Assembly: GCF_021390535.1 (NCBI RefSeq)
Contig: NZ_JAJUXG010000001.1
Location: 620,001 to 684,000 of the forward strand
Reading direction: 5' to 3'
From: Dyadobacter sp. CY312
GTDB taxonomy: Bacteria > Bacteroidota > Bacteroidia > Cytophagales > Spirosomataceae
DNA: 64,000 nt
Shown here: positions 9,437 through 17,582 of the stretch, piece after piece
How the letters are laid out: each line of letters begins with the position of its first letter
Position numbering within the stretch: the stretch's first letter is position 1
Translations under genes and position numbers: made by a program
The notes under the pieces: model-generated
Told to the model about the DNA's origin: nothing
Database searches by the model: none
The model's input: the letters and a program-made list of their open reading frames with translations, nothing else

Positions 9437-10252
9437 CTAAACCGCTACCTGATTGTCCCGAAGGGCATCATTCAAGGATGTCTTCAAATCCGTACTTGGT
9501 TTGCGCTTGCCAATTATCAATGCACATGGTACGTGATATATACCTGACGCAAATTCCTTAGGAATGCTACCAGGGATAACAACCGAATCTTCCGGGACGA
9601 ATCCCTTGTACTCAACAGGAGAGTCTCCGGTAACATCAATTATTTTAGAACTACCGGTAATTGTGACACCAGCCCCCAAAACAGCACGTTTGCCGACTCT
9701 TGCACCTTCTACAACGATACATCTTGATCCTATGAAAGCACCATCTTCTATAATGACCGGAGATGCCTGAACTGGTTCCAAAACACCGCCAATGCCTACA
9801 CCACCACTTAGATGAACATTCTTACCAATTTGTGCGCAGCTTCCGACAGTTGCCCAGGTATCAACCATTGTACCTTCATCTACATATGCACCAATGTTAA
9901 CGTACGAAGGCATTAGAATTACTCCCTTAGAAATGTAAGCACCATAACGAGCCACAGCTGGCGGTACAACTCTAACTCCAAGCTGATCGTAGCCAGTTTT
10001 TAGTTTCATTTTATCGTGATACTCAAAAATCCCAACCTCAGTAACTTTCATTTGCTGAATTGGGAAATAAAGTATGATCGCCTTTTTTAGTGCTTCATTT
10101 ACTAACCAGCTTCCGTCAGCCTGCGGCTCAGCCACACGTAGCCGCCCTTTATCTACTTCTTCTATGATATCACCAATGAGAGAAACAACTGAAGGGTCTT
10201 TAAGTAATTCACGATTTGACCACACCTCTTCAATCTTACTTGCGAAGTTCAT
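9437..10252 (-). CDS. dapD: 2,3,4,5-tetrahydropyridine-2,6-dicarboxylate N-succinyltransferase
   Basis: Succinyl-CoA dependent acyltransferase of the diaminopimelate/lysine pathway, cytoplasmic, typically a homotrimer. The 271 residues match the usual length. The N-terminal helical domain is followed by left-handed beta-helix hexapeptide repeats. Visible family motifs are GAYVDEGTMVDTWATVGSCA, GGVGIGGVLEP and DGAFIGSRCIVVEGA. The gene appears monocistronic: its own terminator lies downstream, and upstream it faces the gapA regulatory region. The ATG at 10252 gives the usual N-terminus; no other start competes. Confidence 0.96.
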   Translation of the reverse strand: MNFASKIEEVWSNRELLKDPSVVSLIGDIIEEVDKGRLRVAEPQADGSWLVNEALKKAIILYFPIQQMKVTEVGIFEYHDKMKLKTGYDQLGVRVVPPAVARYGAYISKGVILMPSYVNIGAYVDEGTMVDTWATVGSCAQIGKNVHLSGGVGIGGVLEPVQASPVIIEDGAFIGSRCIVVEGARVGKRAVLGAGVTITGSSKIIDVTGDSPVEYKGFVPEDSVVIPGSIPKEFASGIYHVPCALIIGKRKPSTDLKTSLNDALRDNQVAV

Positions 10253-10682
10253 GTTAATTAAAATGTTTAATGTAATATATTTAACGAATTGAAAATTAGA
10301 TTACTTACGCAAGGAGAAAGGATATTATTTGTTAGCTTTTGCCGCTTAACAAAAATGTCAGATAAGCGATACTTTCAATCCAAACCGAGCCCTCATACAC
10401 GTCCTTTTTCCAGTTAGCTTAACAATGAACAGGTCCATGCAAATGGTGTCGGGAGTCTGATAAGTAACACTACAAAATCCTTGCCATTCTATAAAGATAG
10501 CCAAAGAACCAGACAAATAAAAGTCATCAAATTCGGCGTAAAACTACATTACTACTTACAATTTGCTAATTTTAGTAGTAAATATAATGTAATACTGTAA
10601 GATATACCTCCTCTCTATTCTTTTGACATCCCATTCCTTTTTCTTAAATTTGCCGTTAAGAAATAACAAAATCAAACAAGAC
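10253..10682. other. intergenic region between dapD and gapA
   Basis: About 430 bases between divergent genes. The gapA side contains a complete -33/-7 promoter, listed separately. The rest, including the dapD side, shows no hairpin, RNA gene or ORF that I would support. Confidence 0.5.
10622..10652 (+). promoter_or_regulatory. gapA promoter, Bacteroidetes -33/-7 type
   Basis: TTTG at 10622-10625, a 19-base spacer, then TAAATTTG at 10645-10652. This is a full match to the TTTG-N19-21-TAnnTTTG consensus of the Bacteroidetes primary sigma factor. Transcription would start near 10658, about 25 bases before the gapA ATG at 10683, which rules out the in-frame upstream TTG at 10623 as the start. 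Confidence 0.8.
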
Positions 10683-11693
10683 ATGTCTACAGTAAAAGTT
10701 GCAATTAATGGCTTTGGGCGCATCGGTCGCCTTGTCTATCGTCAAATCTACAATATGGAAGGCATCGAGATCGTGGCAATAAACGATCTAACCAGTCCTA
10801 AGGTTTTATCCCACCTTCTTAAATACGACACAGCACAAGGCCGCTTTGATGCAGATGTTAAATCTACAGACAATTCAATCGTTGTTAACGGAGAGAACAT
10901 AGTAATATACGCTCAGAGAGATCCAGCTCAAATTCCATGGGGATCACATGAAGTTGATGTGGTATTGGAATGTACTGGATTCTTCACCAGCAAAGAATCG
11001 GCGTCTGCTCATATCACTGCCGGAGCTAAGAAAGTTGTTATCTCCGCTCCTGCTACTGGCGATCTTAAAACAATTGTATATAACGTTAACCACAACATTC
11101 TTGACGGTTCTGAAACCATCATCAGTGGTGCATCATGTACAACCAACTGCCTTGCTCCTATGGCGCAGGTTTTGGAAGAAAAATACGGTATCGTTAATGG
11201 TTTGATGACAACCATCCACGCTTATACCAACGATCAGAATACACAGGATTCTCCGCACCCAAAAGGTGATTTGAGAAGAGCTCGTGCAGCTGCTCAAAAC
11301 ATTGTCCCTAACAGTACTGGTGCTGCAAAAGCAATCGGTTTGGTTCTTCCTTCATTGAAAGGTAAACTTGACGGTTCTGCGCAACGTGTACCAACACTTA
11401 CAGGTTCATTAACTGAATTGACAGTTATTCTTGGTAAAGAAACAACTGTTGAGGAGATCAATGCAGCTATGAAAGATGCAGCGAACGAAAGCTATGGTTA
11501 CACAGAAGACGAAATCGTAAGCAGCGATATCATCGGTATCAGCTACGGATCACTTTTCGATGCAACTCAAACAAGAGTTCAGAAAGTTGGTGATACTCAA
11601 ATCGTTAGAACAGTTAGCTGGTATGACAACGAGATGTCTTATGTATCTCAGCTTGTACGTACAGTTTATTACTTCGCGAAACTTATCAAATAA
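10683..11693 (+). CDS. gapA: type I glyceraldehyde-3-phosphate dehydrogenase
   Basis: NAD-dependent phosphorylating GAPDH of glycolysis, 336 residues, cytoplasmic tetramer. The N-terminal Rossmann motif INGFGRIGR is at 8-16. The active-site segment [11 protein letters not shown] puts the catalytic Cys at residue 152, with the partner His at 179 ([10 protein letters not shown]). The C-terminal SWYDNEMSY is standard. The reading frame is open further upstream to a TTG at 10623, but the ATG at 10683 gives the canonical N-terminus and lies about 25 bases after the predicted transcription start. The gene ends in a strong hairpin shared with the convergent trmB. Confidence 0.97.
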   Translation: MSTVKVAINGFGRIGRLVYRQIYNMEGIEIVAINDLTSPKVLSHLLKYDTAQGRFDADVKSTDNSIVVNGENIVIYAQRDPAQIPWGSHEVDVVLECTGFFTSKESASAHITAGAKKVVISAPATGDLKTIVYNVNHNILDGSETIISGASCTTNCLAPMAQVLEEKYGIVNGLMTTIHAYTNDQNTQDSPHPKGDLRRARAAAQNIVPNSTGAAKAIGLVLPSLKGKLDGSAQRVPTLTGSLTELTVILGKETTVEEINAAMKDAANESYGYTEDEIVSSDIIGISYGSLFDATQTRVQKVGDTQIVRTVSWYDNEMSYVSQLVRTVYYFAKLIK

Positions 11694-11712
11694 GGTTTTT
11701 TCTAAGTAAATG

Positions 11713-11753
11713 AAAACGGGCTATCAGATTTACATCTGGCAGCCCGTTTTTCT
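11713..11753. terminator. bidirectional terminator between gapA and trmB
   Basis: Long stem: AAAACGGGCT (11713-11722) pairs with AGCCCGTTTT (11741-11750), and the inner CAGAT/ATCTG pair extends it. It is followed by a T-run. It sits between two converging genes and can serve both. Confidence 0.85.
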
Positions 11754-11757
11754 TTGT

Positions 11758-12420
11758 TTAGTATTTAAGCCTTGCTTTAATGTACTTGATCGAATAACCT
11801 TTTCCTACAAAGATATTTTCATAGTGTGTCTTCACGCCATGATGTTCTGCAAGAAGCGTAGAGTTGTAAAGATCATCCGTATGTTCCAAAATTTCAAAGC
11901 CTGGAGACGCTCCAATAGTTTCTAAACTGTATTCATACAAAAAAGTACTGTCCGTTTTTAGAAAGAACATTCCTTTATTCTTCAAGAAGCGAGAATACAT
12001 TTCGAGAAATTTAGGATTGGTTAGCCTTTTATTCTCATCTCTATCCCGCACCTGCGGATCCGGGTGGATCAACCATATTTCATCAAGCTCTCTTTCTTCG
12101 AAGAACTCGTCAGAATATTGAATGCCTGCACGCAAAAAAGCCACGTTATCCAGATTACTCTCGCTTGCCGCAAGGCTTCCGCGTGCAATACGGTCACCTT
12201 TAATATCCATTCCGATAAAATTCTTGTCAGGAAATACCTTTCCCAAACCTATCGTATATTCACCTTTACCACAGGCCAATTCCAAAACGACTGGATTGTT
12301 ATTATTGAAATAGAGCTCGTTCCACTTTCCCTTAACTGTGGTGTAAAGCGGCTTTCCTGCTTCAATTACATTTCTTGCTTTTGCACTAAATTCATAATGC
12401 GATAACTTCCTTCTTGACAT
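11758..12420 (-). CDS. trmB: tRNA (guanine-N7)-methyltransferase
   Basis: SAM-dependent enzyme making m7G46 in the variable loop of tRNAs. The 220 residues fit the family. The SAM-binding motif VLELACGKGEYTIGLG and the following NFIGMDIKGDRIARG are clear, as is the substrate-site segment IWLIHPDPQVRDRDENKRL, which in Bacteroidetes replaces the FPDPWPK form. It lies 24 bases after folC on the same strand and is probably the last gene of the TPR-to-folC transcription unit. Confidence 0.95.
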   Translation of the reverse strand: MSRRKLSHYEFSAKARNVIEAGKPLYTTVKGKWNELYFNNNNPVVLELACGKGEYTIGLGKVFPDKNFIGMDIKGDRIARGSLAASESNLDNVAFLRAGIQYSDEFFEERELDEIWLIHPDPQVRDRDENKRLTNPKFLEMYSRFLKNKGMFFLKTDSTFLYEYSLETIGASPGFEILEHTDDLYNSTLLAEHHGVKTHYENIFVGKGYSIKYIKARLKY

Positions 12421-12444
12421 TATTAATTATCTGTATTACTGAAA

Positions 12445-13743
12445 CTATAAACCGTCTATATCTGCAACCACGAACGTACTACCACCTACGTAAATGCAAT
12501 CATCACTATTTGAATCATTTATGGCTGCCTGTATGGCGTCACTTACATTCTCAAAAACGTTTCCTTTTAAGCCATAATTGGAAGCGAGTATTTGTAAGTC
12601 AGAAACGGGGAGTGCTCTTGAATTGGATGGCTGGGTAAAATAAAAATCTGCATCCGCTGGAAACAGACTTAGCATTGTACTAATATCCTTGTCTCCCACA
12701 AATCCAATGACAAATCTGCGTTTGTTTCCACTAAGACTATTAAATTGAGAAATAGCTTGCGAAAGGCCTGCTACGTTATGGGCTGTATCGCAATAAATGA
12801 CAGGATTATCGCCTAATTTTTGCCAACGACCTTTCAGACCAGTAAGGTCGACCACGTGTGCCAGGGCTTCGTAAACAGAATTGTCTGAAATAGAAAAACC
12901 TTGGGATTTCAAAACTTCGACTGATTTAAGCACTCCCCGAACGTTTTGAAACTGATATGACCCAGACAAGTCTATGGTTAGACTATCATAAGAAAAGCCA
13001 GGATCACCAGCGTCTGTTACATTTACGACCAGCTTGCCTTTGCTGGTGTTTAAACTTTCTGTGGAGACGGTTTGAGAGGCGAAATACAGTGGAGCTTTCA
13101 ACCCATGCGCTATATTTTCAAACACGGAAGCAATCTCATCCTGATATTCACTCACCACAACCGGTACATTTTCCTTGATAATGCCCGCTTTCTCACCTGC
13201 GATCTTTACGAGTGTATCTCCCAGAAACTGCGTATGATCAAAACTCACATTCGTAATTACAGACAATATTGGCGTAATTATGTTGGTGGAATCCAACCTG
13301 CCTCCCATTCCAACTTCTATCACAGCTACATCCACCTGCTCCTTAGCGAAATAAGAAAACGCCATTGCGACAGTAACCTCAAAGAAAGATGGTCTTAAAT
13401 TATCAATGTTAGATAAATTATCAGATGTAAACTCTACAATGAAAGCTTCATCAACTTCCTGACCATTCACCTTGATACGCTCAGTAAACGATTTCAAATG
13501 GGGTGATGTATACAATCCGACACGGTACCCCGCTTTTTGTAGAATGGCCGCGAGCATGTGGGATGTACTACCCTTTCCATTGGTGCCAGCTACATGTATT
13601 GTTTGATACTTATCCTGAGGGTTACCTAATAGATTGCAAAGTTCCCGCGTAGTATTAAGGCCCGGCTTATAAGCACGGGCCCCAATATTCTGAAAAACAG
13701 GTAATCTACTGTACAGGTAATCTATTGTTTCCTGATAATTCAT
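12445..13743 (-). CDS. folC: bifunctional folylpolyglutamate synthase / dihydrofolate synthase
   Basis: Mur-ligase-family enzyme that adds glutamate to dihydropteroate and to folates. It has 432 residues. The ATP-binding loop HVAGTNGKGSTSHML is near residue 50, the ligase segment DVAVIEVGMGGRLDSTN is near 140, and the C-terminal Mur ligase domain includes YCDTAHNVAGL. It begins only 5 bases after the TonB-like gene ends, so translation is probably coupled, although the functions are unrelated. Confidence 0.95.
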   Translation of the reverse strand: MNYQETIDYLYSRLPVFQNIGARAYKPGLNTTRELCNLLGNPQDKYQTIHVAGTNGKGSTSHMLAAILQKAGYRVGLYTSPHLKSFTERIKVNGQEVDEAFIVEFTSDNLSNIDNLRPSFFEVTVAMAFSYFAKEQVDVAVIEVGMGGRLDSTNIITPILSVITNVSFDHTQFLGDTLVKIAGEKAGIIKENVPVVVSEYQDEIASVFENIAHGLKAPLYFASQTVSTESLNTSKGKLVVNVTDAGDPGFSYDSLTIDLSGSYQFQNVRGVLKSVEVLKSQGFSISDNSVYEALAHVVDLTGLKGRWQKLGDNPVIYCDTAHNVAGLSQAISQFNSLSGNKRRFVIGFVGDKDISTMLSLFPADADFYFTQPSNSRALPVSDLQILASNYGLKGNVFENVSDAIQAAINDSNSDDCIYVGGSTFVVADIDGL

Positions 13744-13748
13744 TGAAT

Positions 13749-14705
13749 TTACTGTGATCGTATTTTAAACGTAATCGTACCTGTCGATTCATCTGGTACA
13801 TTTGAAGATTTCGGTACAAACGTTAATGCCCGCACTGCGCTCTTGTATTTATTGACAACAGCATAGTCTGTAACCGTAGTATTTTGCGTTATGATGCTCT
13901 TTACGCGACCGTTCTTGTCAACGGTAATCTTAAAAGTGATATCGCCTGTCACGTCGGAATTATCATCAACAACAGGTTTACGAGACATTCCCCAGCCAGA
14001 CAAGCTAAGTCCTACATTAGTTCCGCCTCCGCTTCCTTCTCCTTTATATGTTTTTGCAAATAAACTTCCTGATTTGGATCCTTTGTCTCCAACACCTTCG
14101 GCATCATCTCCATTGTTATTCCCACCGACACCAGTTTTGGTTCCGTTGGTACCATTACTTCCGGATTTGCTTCCCGAAGACTTTGTAAACAAGGCATCTT
14201 TGTTAACCGCTTTTTCGGGTGCAGGTTTAACAACAGGAGCAGACGAAGTTGCGCTTCCCGTAGATTTTTTTGTTTCCGTCTTTTCGGGCGCCTCAACAGG
14301 GCTCTCAGCTTTGGAAGTAATTACCGGTCGCTCAGCTACTGTTTTAGTTGGCTTTACCGACTCCACCTTCGGAGGTGTCGGTGGCGTAGGCTTAGGAGTA
14401 GCAACCGACTTCACCTTTTTAACCTCGTCGGCATCAGCCTTCATATTTTCAGCAACCTTGGAATCATTTGGTTTATTGTACGTCTGTATGTCGCCTTTAC
14501 CAACTTTGCTCGTTCCATAATTAACTTCAACGAAAAGTTCGAGGGGTTCGACCTTAGGCAAAGAACTGTTGAGACGTATAAAAAAGAATATGCCAAGCAT
14601 TGCCACAGTAATTCCTATGGACAGGGCCCAGGAAACGGCTATTCTCTGACGGTCTTCTGCCTGTAATGCAATCATTGTTTTAGTGTCGGTTATTTTTCTC
14701 AACAA
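13749..14705 (-). CDS. TonB/TolA-like energy-transducer protein
   Basis: A 318-residue protein built like an energy transducer. It has a short cytoplasmic tail, one membrane segment (about 22-43), a Pro/Lys/Thr-rich periplasmic spacer (about 100-165) and a Gly/Ser-rich stretch (about 178-232). The C-terminal TonB-like domain (about 245-318) carries DITFKITVDKNGRVKSI and ALTFVPKS. TonB and TolA proteins couple the proton-motive force, through ExbBD or TolQR, to outer-membrane processes. No exbB/exbD-type genes are adjacent here. A second in-frame ATG at 14675 could be the real start. It is preceded by a barrel gene and an HU/SPOR gene on the same strand, so I infer a role in an envelope complex. 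Confidence 0.85.
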   Translation of the reverse strand: MLRKITDTKTMIALQAEDRQRIAVSWALSIGITVAMLGIFFFIRLNSSLPKVEPLELFVEVNYGTSKVGKGDIQTYNKPNDSKVAENMKADADEVKKVKSVATPKPTPPTPPKVESVKPTKTVAERPVITSKAESPVEAPEKTETKKSTGSATSSAPVVKPAPEKAVNKDALFTKSSGSKSGSNGTNGTKTGVGGNNNGDDAEGVGDKGSKSGSLFAKTYKGEGSGGGTNVGLSLSGWGMSRKPVVDDNSDVTGDITFKITVDKNGRVKSIITQNTTVTDYAVVNKYKSAVRALTFVPKSSNVPDESTGTITFKIRSQ

Positions 14706-14736
14706 CGTAAAATTAAAAACTTTCGTATAAAACGCA

Positions 14737-14763
14737 AAGAGGAAGCCATCGGCCTCCTCTTTG
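14737..14763 (-). terminator. hairpin between the HU/SPOR gene and the TonB-like gene
   Basis: A 12-bp stem with one mismatch (14737-14748 with 14752-14763) lies 26 bases after the HU/SPOR stop codon. The trailing U-run is weak, so it may be a partial terminator or an mRNA-processing or stability element inside the operon. Confidence 0.5.
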
Positions 14764-14788
14764 ATCTGGAATATATTTTCCTTGCTTA

Positions 14789-15838
14789 TTATTTCAACTC
14801 CAAAACCCAGCCCGGTTCTCCTATTACGGATTTTAGTTTGGCAGATGCAGCATAAGCTTCACTTTCCTGCTCAAATCCCTGAACTGCAACCTTTACTTTC
14901 TTGCTTCCCTCTCTCGCTGGCAATACCAAGGCTTTCGAAAATCCTTTCTGCTGTAAATCTGCCAGCAAAATATTAGCCCTTCTATTGCCATTGAAAGTCC
15001 CTGCAATCAAATAAAATCTTTTTCCCTGATCTGCTTTCACAACCGGCTTCACAGACACCGCCTCACTAACTTCCGGACTTGCCGCCACCGCACTCTTAAT
15101 AACTTCAGGAGTCTTCTCAACCACTACAGGAACAGGCACTTTTTCTTCTGCAACTACTATTTTCTCAGGCTGATCTACAACAGTTGTTTCACTCTTTTCG
15201 TCTGAAAAATCAAAAGGATTGAGTGTACTTTTGTTGCTGACATTGCCGGAAGTGATAAGAAAAACGCTGACATAGAACATCAAACCTGCAAGGGCAGCAG
15301 CGGATCCCCACTTTAACCAGTTCACAGTCACCTTACTGCGCGAATTAAGTTCAAGTACTTCAACGTCACTTTCTTTTAAAGAAAGCTGAGGGGCCTCAAT
15401 TTTGACGGTCTCTTTCAGCTGAATCGGCTGGACTGAGACTTTGGAAAACCCATACCAATCATCCTTAAAGCAATTTGCAATACTTGGCTCAAATACCAGT
15501 TTCCCTTCACCATTGGTGTTAAAGCTACCTACCCCTTCAATACTGGTTTCTCCTTTCGCTGTGAGGGCAGACTTCAAATTATCAGTATATTGCCTGATAC
15601 GTGTGACCGCATCAGTATGAGCTATCTTTTCTTCTCTGGAAATGTAATTAGCTAAAAAACCGTCATCCAGCTTTAAAAACTCATTGAATGCGAGCTTTTT
15701 AACAGGTGGTGCGAATATCCCTGAATCCTTATCATAGAAGGCCGGAACCTGCCTTGAAAGCAAGGCGCCAAAGCCAGGAATGATCACGAATTCATAATCA
15801 CTGACCATTTTTTTTATTACAGTTTCAACAGCTATCAT
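14789..15838 (-). CDS. HU-CCDC81-like domain, membrane segment and SPOR domain protein
   Basis: A 349-residue single-pass membrane protein. Residues 1-130 resemble the HU-CCDC81 group of the HU/IHF fold: VETVIKKMVSDYEFVIIPGF, a segment PVKKLAFNEFLKLDDGFLANYI, and SIEGVGSFNTNGEGKLVFEP. A membrane helix lies at about 175-197, a Pro/Val/Glu-rich periplasmic linker at about 215-270, and a SPOR domain at about 273-347 (RFYLIAGTFNGNRRANILLADL). SPOR domains bind peptidoglycan stripped of stem peptides at division sites. The HU-like part would be cytoplasmic and could contact DNA or a partner protein. It lies 30 bases downstream of the barrel gene. The domain reading comes from motifs, not from a profile search. 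Confidence 0.82.
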   Translation of the reverse strand: MIAVETVIKKMVSDYEFVIIPGFGALLSRQVPAFYDKDSGIFAPPVKKLAFNEFLKLDDGFLANYISREEKIAHTDAVTRIRQYTDNLKSALTAKGETSIEGVGSFNTNGEGKLVFEPSIANCFKDDWYGFSKVSVQPIQLKETVKIEAPQLSLKESDVEVLELNSRSKVTVNWLKWGSAAALAGLMFYVSVFLITSGNVSNKSTLNPFDFSDEKSETTVVDQPEKIVVAEEKVPVPVVVEKTPEVIKSAVAASPEVSEAVSVKPVVKADQGKRFYLIAGTFNGNRRANILLADLQQKGFSKALVLPAREGSKKVKVAVQGFEQESEAYAASAKLKSVIGEPGWVLELK

Positions 15839-15868
15839 GGAGCTTTTATCCGATTGTACCTGGCGAAG

Positions 15869-17539
15869 TTAAAAAGAAAAAGATAATCCACCAATAAAGT
15901 TTAATCCCTGTTGGGGATAGTACTGGTATCTCTGGTACTCTTTCCCGAACACATTGTTGATGGATACAAACGCAGAGAAGTTCTTGGTTAACAGGTAATC
16001 AATCTTTAAGTTCAGGTCAGCTACAACGGGCATTTTTGTAACAATTCCCGACTGAAAGTTTTTCGCTTTGATCCCTCGCAGCATGTAAAAATCAGCAGTT
16101 ACAAACAGCTTTTTACTAATTGTTAATGCGTTAAACCAGTTTAACGTGAGATCAGGCCTGTGCCACGGTTCTTCAACTACGCCAACGGAATAATCAAAGA
16201 AGTTCACTTTCAGGGATGTTTTGAATAAGTCGTTAAAATTATACCCTGCTTGTCCGGAAATGGTCAGCACCTTTGTTTTGCCTGGATCGTATATCGCCGA
16301 AAACTTGGAAGTATCCGATAGTGAATTATTGAAACTGTAAAAATTACGGTACCTAGAATAAGATACCTTACCTTCATAGTTGAAACCATCTCCTGTTTCT
16401 CCCTTCACACCTGCATAAATATCCGCAGTTTTTTCAGTATTGACAATGAGCACATTGGGACCAAGCCACTGATTTTCGCTCAACATACTTTTCAAAGTAT
16501 TTCTTACAATATCTCCGTTATAACCTGCAAAGATGTGCAGACCTGTGAAAGGAATCACGTCGAAATTAATAATAGGAAATGCCTTGGTTTTATTGATATT
16601 AAGCTGACTGTCTGTTTCGTTAACAGCGTTAAGTCCGGCGGTTACAGTAAATACATCTGTAGTGTACTTGAAGGTAGGCTTTACCCGGAACAAATTCCTG
16701 TTGTACGTCAACCTGTCGACCCGTTGCGAAATGAAAGCATCTGCATCCAGTAACGCATAAAACGACTCTGAGATTGGCACAGATGCCATTAACTTGGTTC
16801 CCCAATCCAGTTCAGAGGCATTGTACCGGTCCGACAATGTATTAAGACTCGTTTTAACAGAGTAATCCACCGCCACAGAAGCATCAGTATTTTCGAAACC
16901 AAGATTGATCCCAAACTGATTTACCGTCTGGCGTAAACTGTCCCTGTTCACTGTAACACCTTCGGGCTGTGGCTGGTAACCGTAGAAATAATAGTTTTTT
17001 CTATCATACTCTACATTGGCTTCCACTTTATAAGTACTCCGGATGTATTTTCCACCTACTCTCAAGTTGGTAGCAGCATTAGCGGAATTCTTACCATCCA
17101 CCGGACCATTTGCAGCGGAAAGATGTTTGACCTGAGAAGTAAAAACAAGGTCTTCGGAAGTTCTGGCGCCTACAAAAGCTTCACCCAGAAATCTTCCGTA
17201 ATTTCCCGCACCCAGTTTAATGTAATTGTTTAACACACCGGGCATCTCCGATCTTTCCTTCTCATCAGAAGATACCCCAACCGCAGGCGTCAGTTTGGGC
17301 GAGGAAATACTGATATTAGGATCCAAAATTTCATACGAAACTTTCTTTTGACCAGTGGAAGCCTGCACCGGTTGCACTTTGTCAAATATGCGGTTCGCCG
17401 GGGCAAATTCAATACTTTTTTCTTTAACAATCTCATAGGTCTGGCTTTCAATCTCACCTCTTTGTGCAAGAGCGAAGTTCGTTGAAAAACCAAGGGTCAG
17501 AAGAAATATTGATCCACGTAATACGCTTGAATTCATCAT
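15869..17539 (-). CDS. TonB-receptor-like outer-membrane beta-barrel protein without plug
   Basis: A 556-residue exported protein with a signal peptide ending near FALAQ (residue 25). From about residue 95 onward there are alternating amphipathic strands and a C-terminus ending in aromatic FSF, typical of outer-membrane barrels. The end (INNVFGKEYQRYQYYPQQG) resembles TonB-dependent receptors. There is no recognisable plug domain, TonB box or carboxypeptidase-like N-terminal domain, and the length is far below a full receptor. It may be a structural or channel barrel rather than a gated importer. It sits 43 bases after the large TPR gene and 30 bases before the HU/SPOR gene. Confidence 0.82.
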   Translation of the reverse strand: MMNSSVLRGSIFLLTLGFSTNFALAQRGEIESQTYEIVKEKSIEFAPANRIFDKVQPVQASTGQKKVSYEILDPNISISSPKLTPAVGVSSDEKERSEMPGVLNNYIKLGAGNYGRFLGEAFVGARTSEDLVFTSQVKHLSAANGPVDGKNSANAATNLRVGGKYIRSTYKVEANVEYDRKNYYFYGYQPQPEGVTVNRDSLRQTVNQFGINLGFENTDASVAVDYSVKTSLNTLSDRYNASELDWGTKLMASVPISESFYALLDADAFISQRVDRLTYNRNLFRVKPTFKYTTDVFTVTAGLNAVNETDSQLNINKTKAFPIINFDVIPFTGLHIFAGYNGDIVRNTLKSMLSENQWLGPNVLIVNTEKTADIYAGVKGETGDGFNYEGKVSYSRYRNFYSFNNSLSDTSKFSAIYDPGKTKVLTISGQAGYNFNDLFKTSLKVNFFDYSVGVVEEPWHRPDLTLNWFNALTISKKLFVTADFYMLRGIKAKNFQSGIVTKMPVVADLNLKIDYLLTKNFSAFVSINNVFGKEYQRYQYYPQQGLNFIGGLSFSF

Positions 17540-17582
17540 AAATAATATTTGTTACTGTTATGCTTAAACAGGGTTAATCATT

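Noticed and set aside
10623-10682. N-terminal extension of gapA from a TTG
   Set aside because: It would start upstream of the predicted transcription start and adds residues absent from GAPDH enzymes.
13891-14520. A 209-codon open frame on the plus strand opposite the TonB-like gene
   Set aside because: It is the antisense of the Pro/Lys/Ser/Gly-rich spacer of the TonB-like protein. Its own product is low-complexity Pro/Leu/Ser/Thr without a domain.
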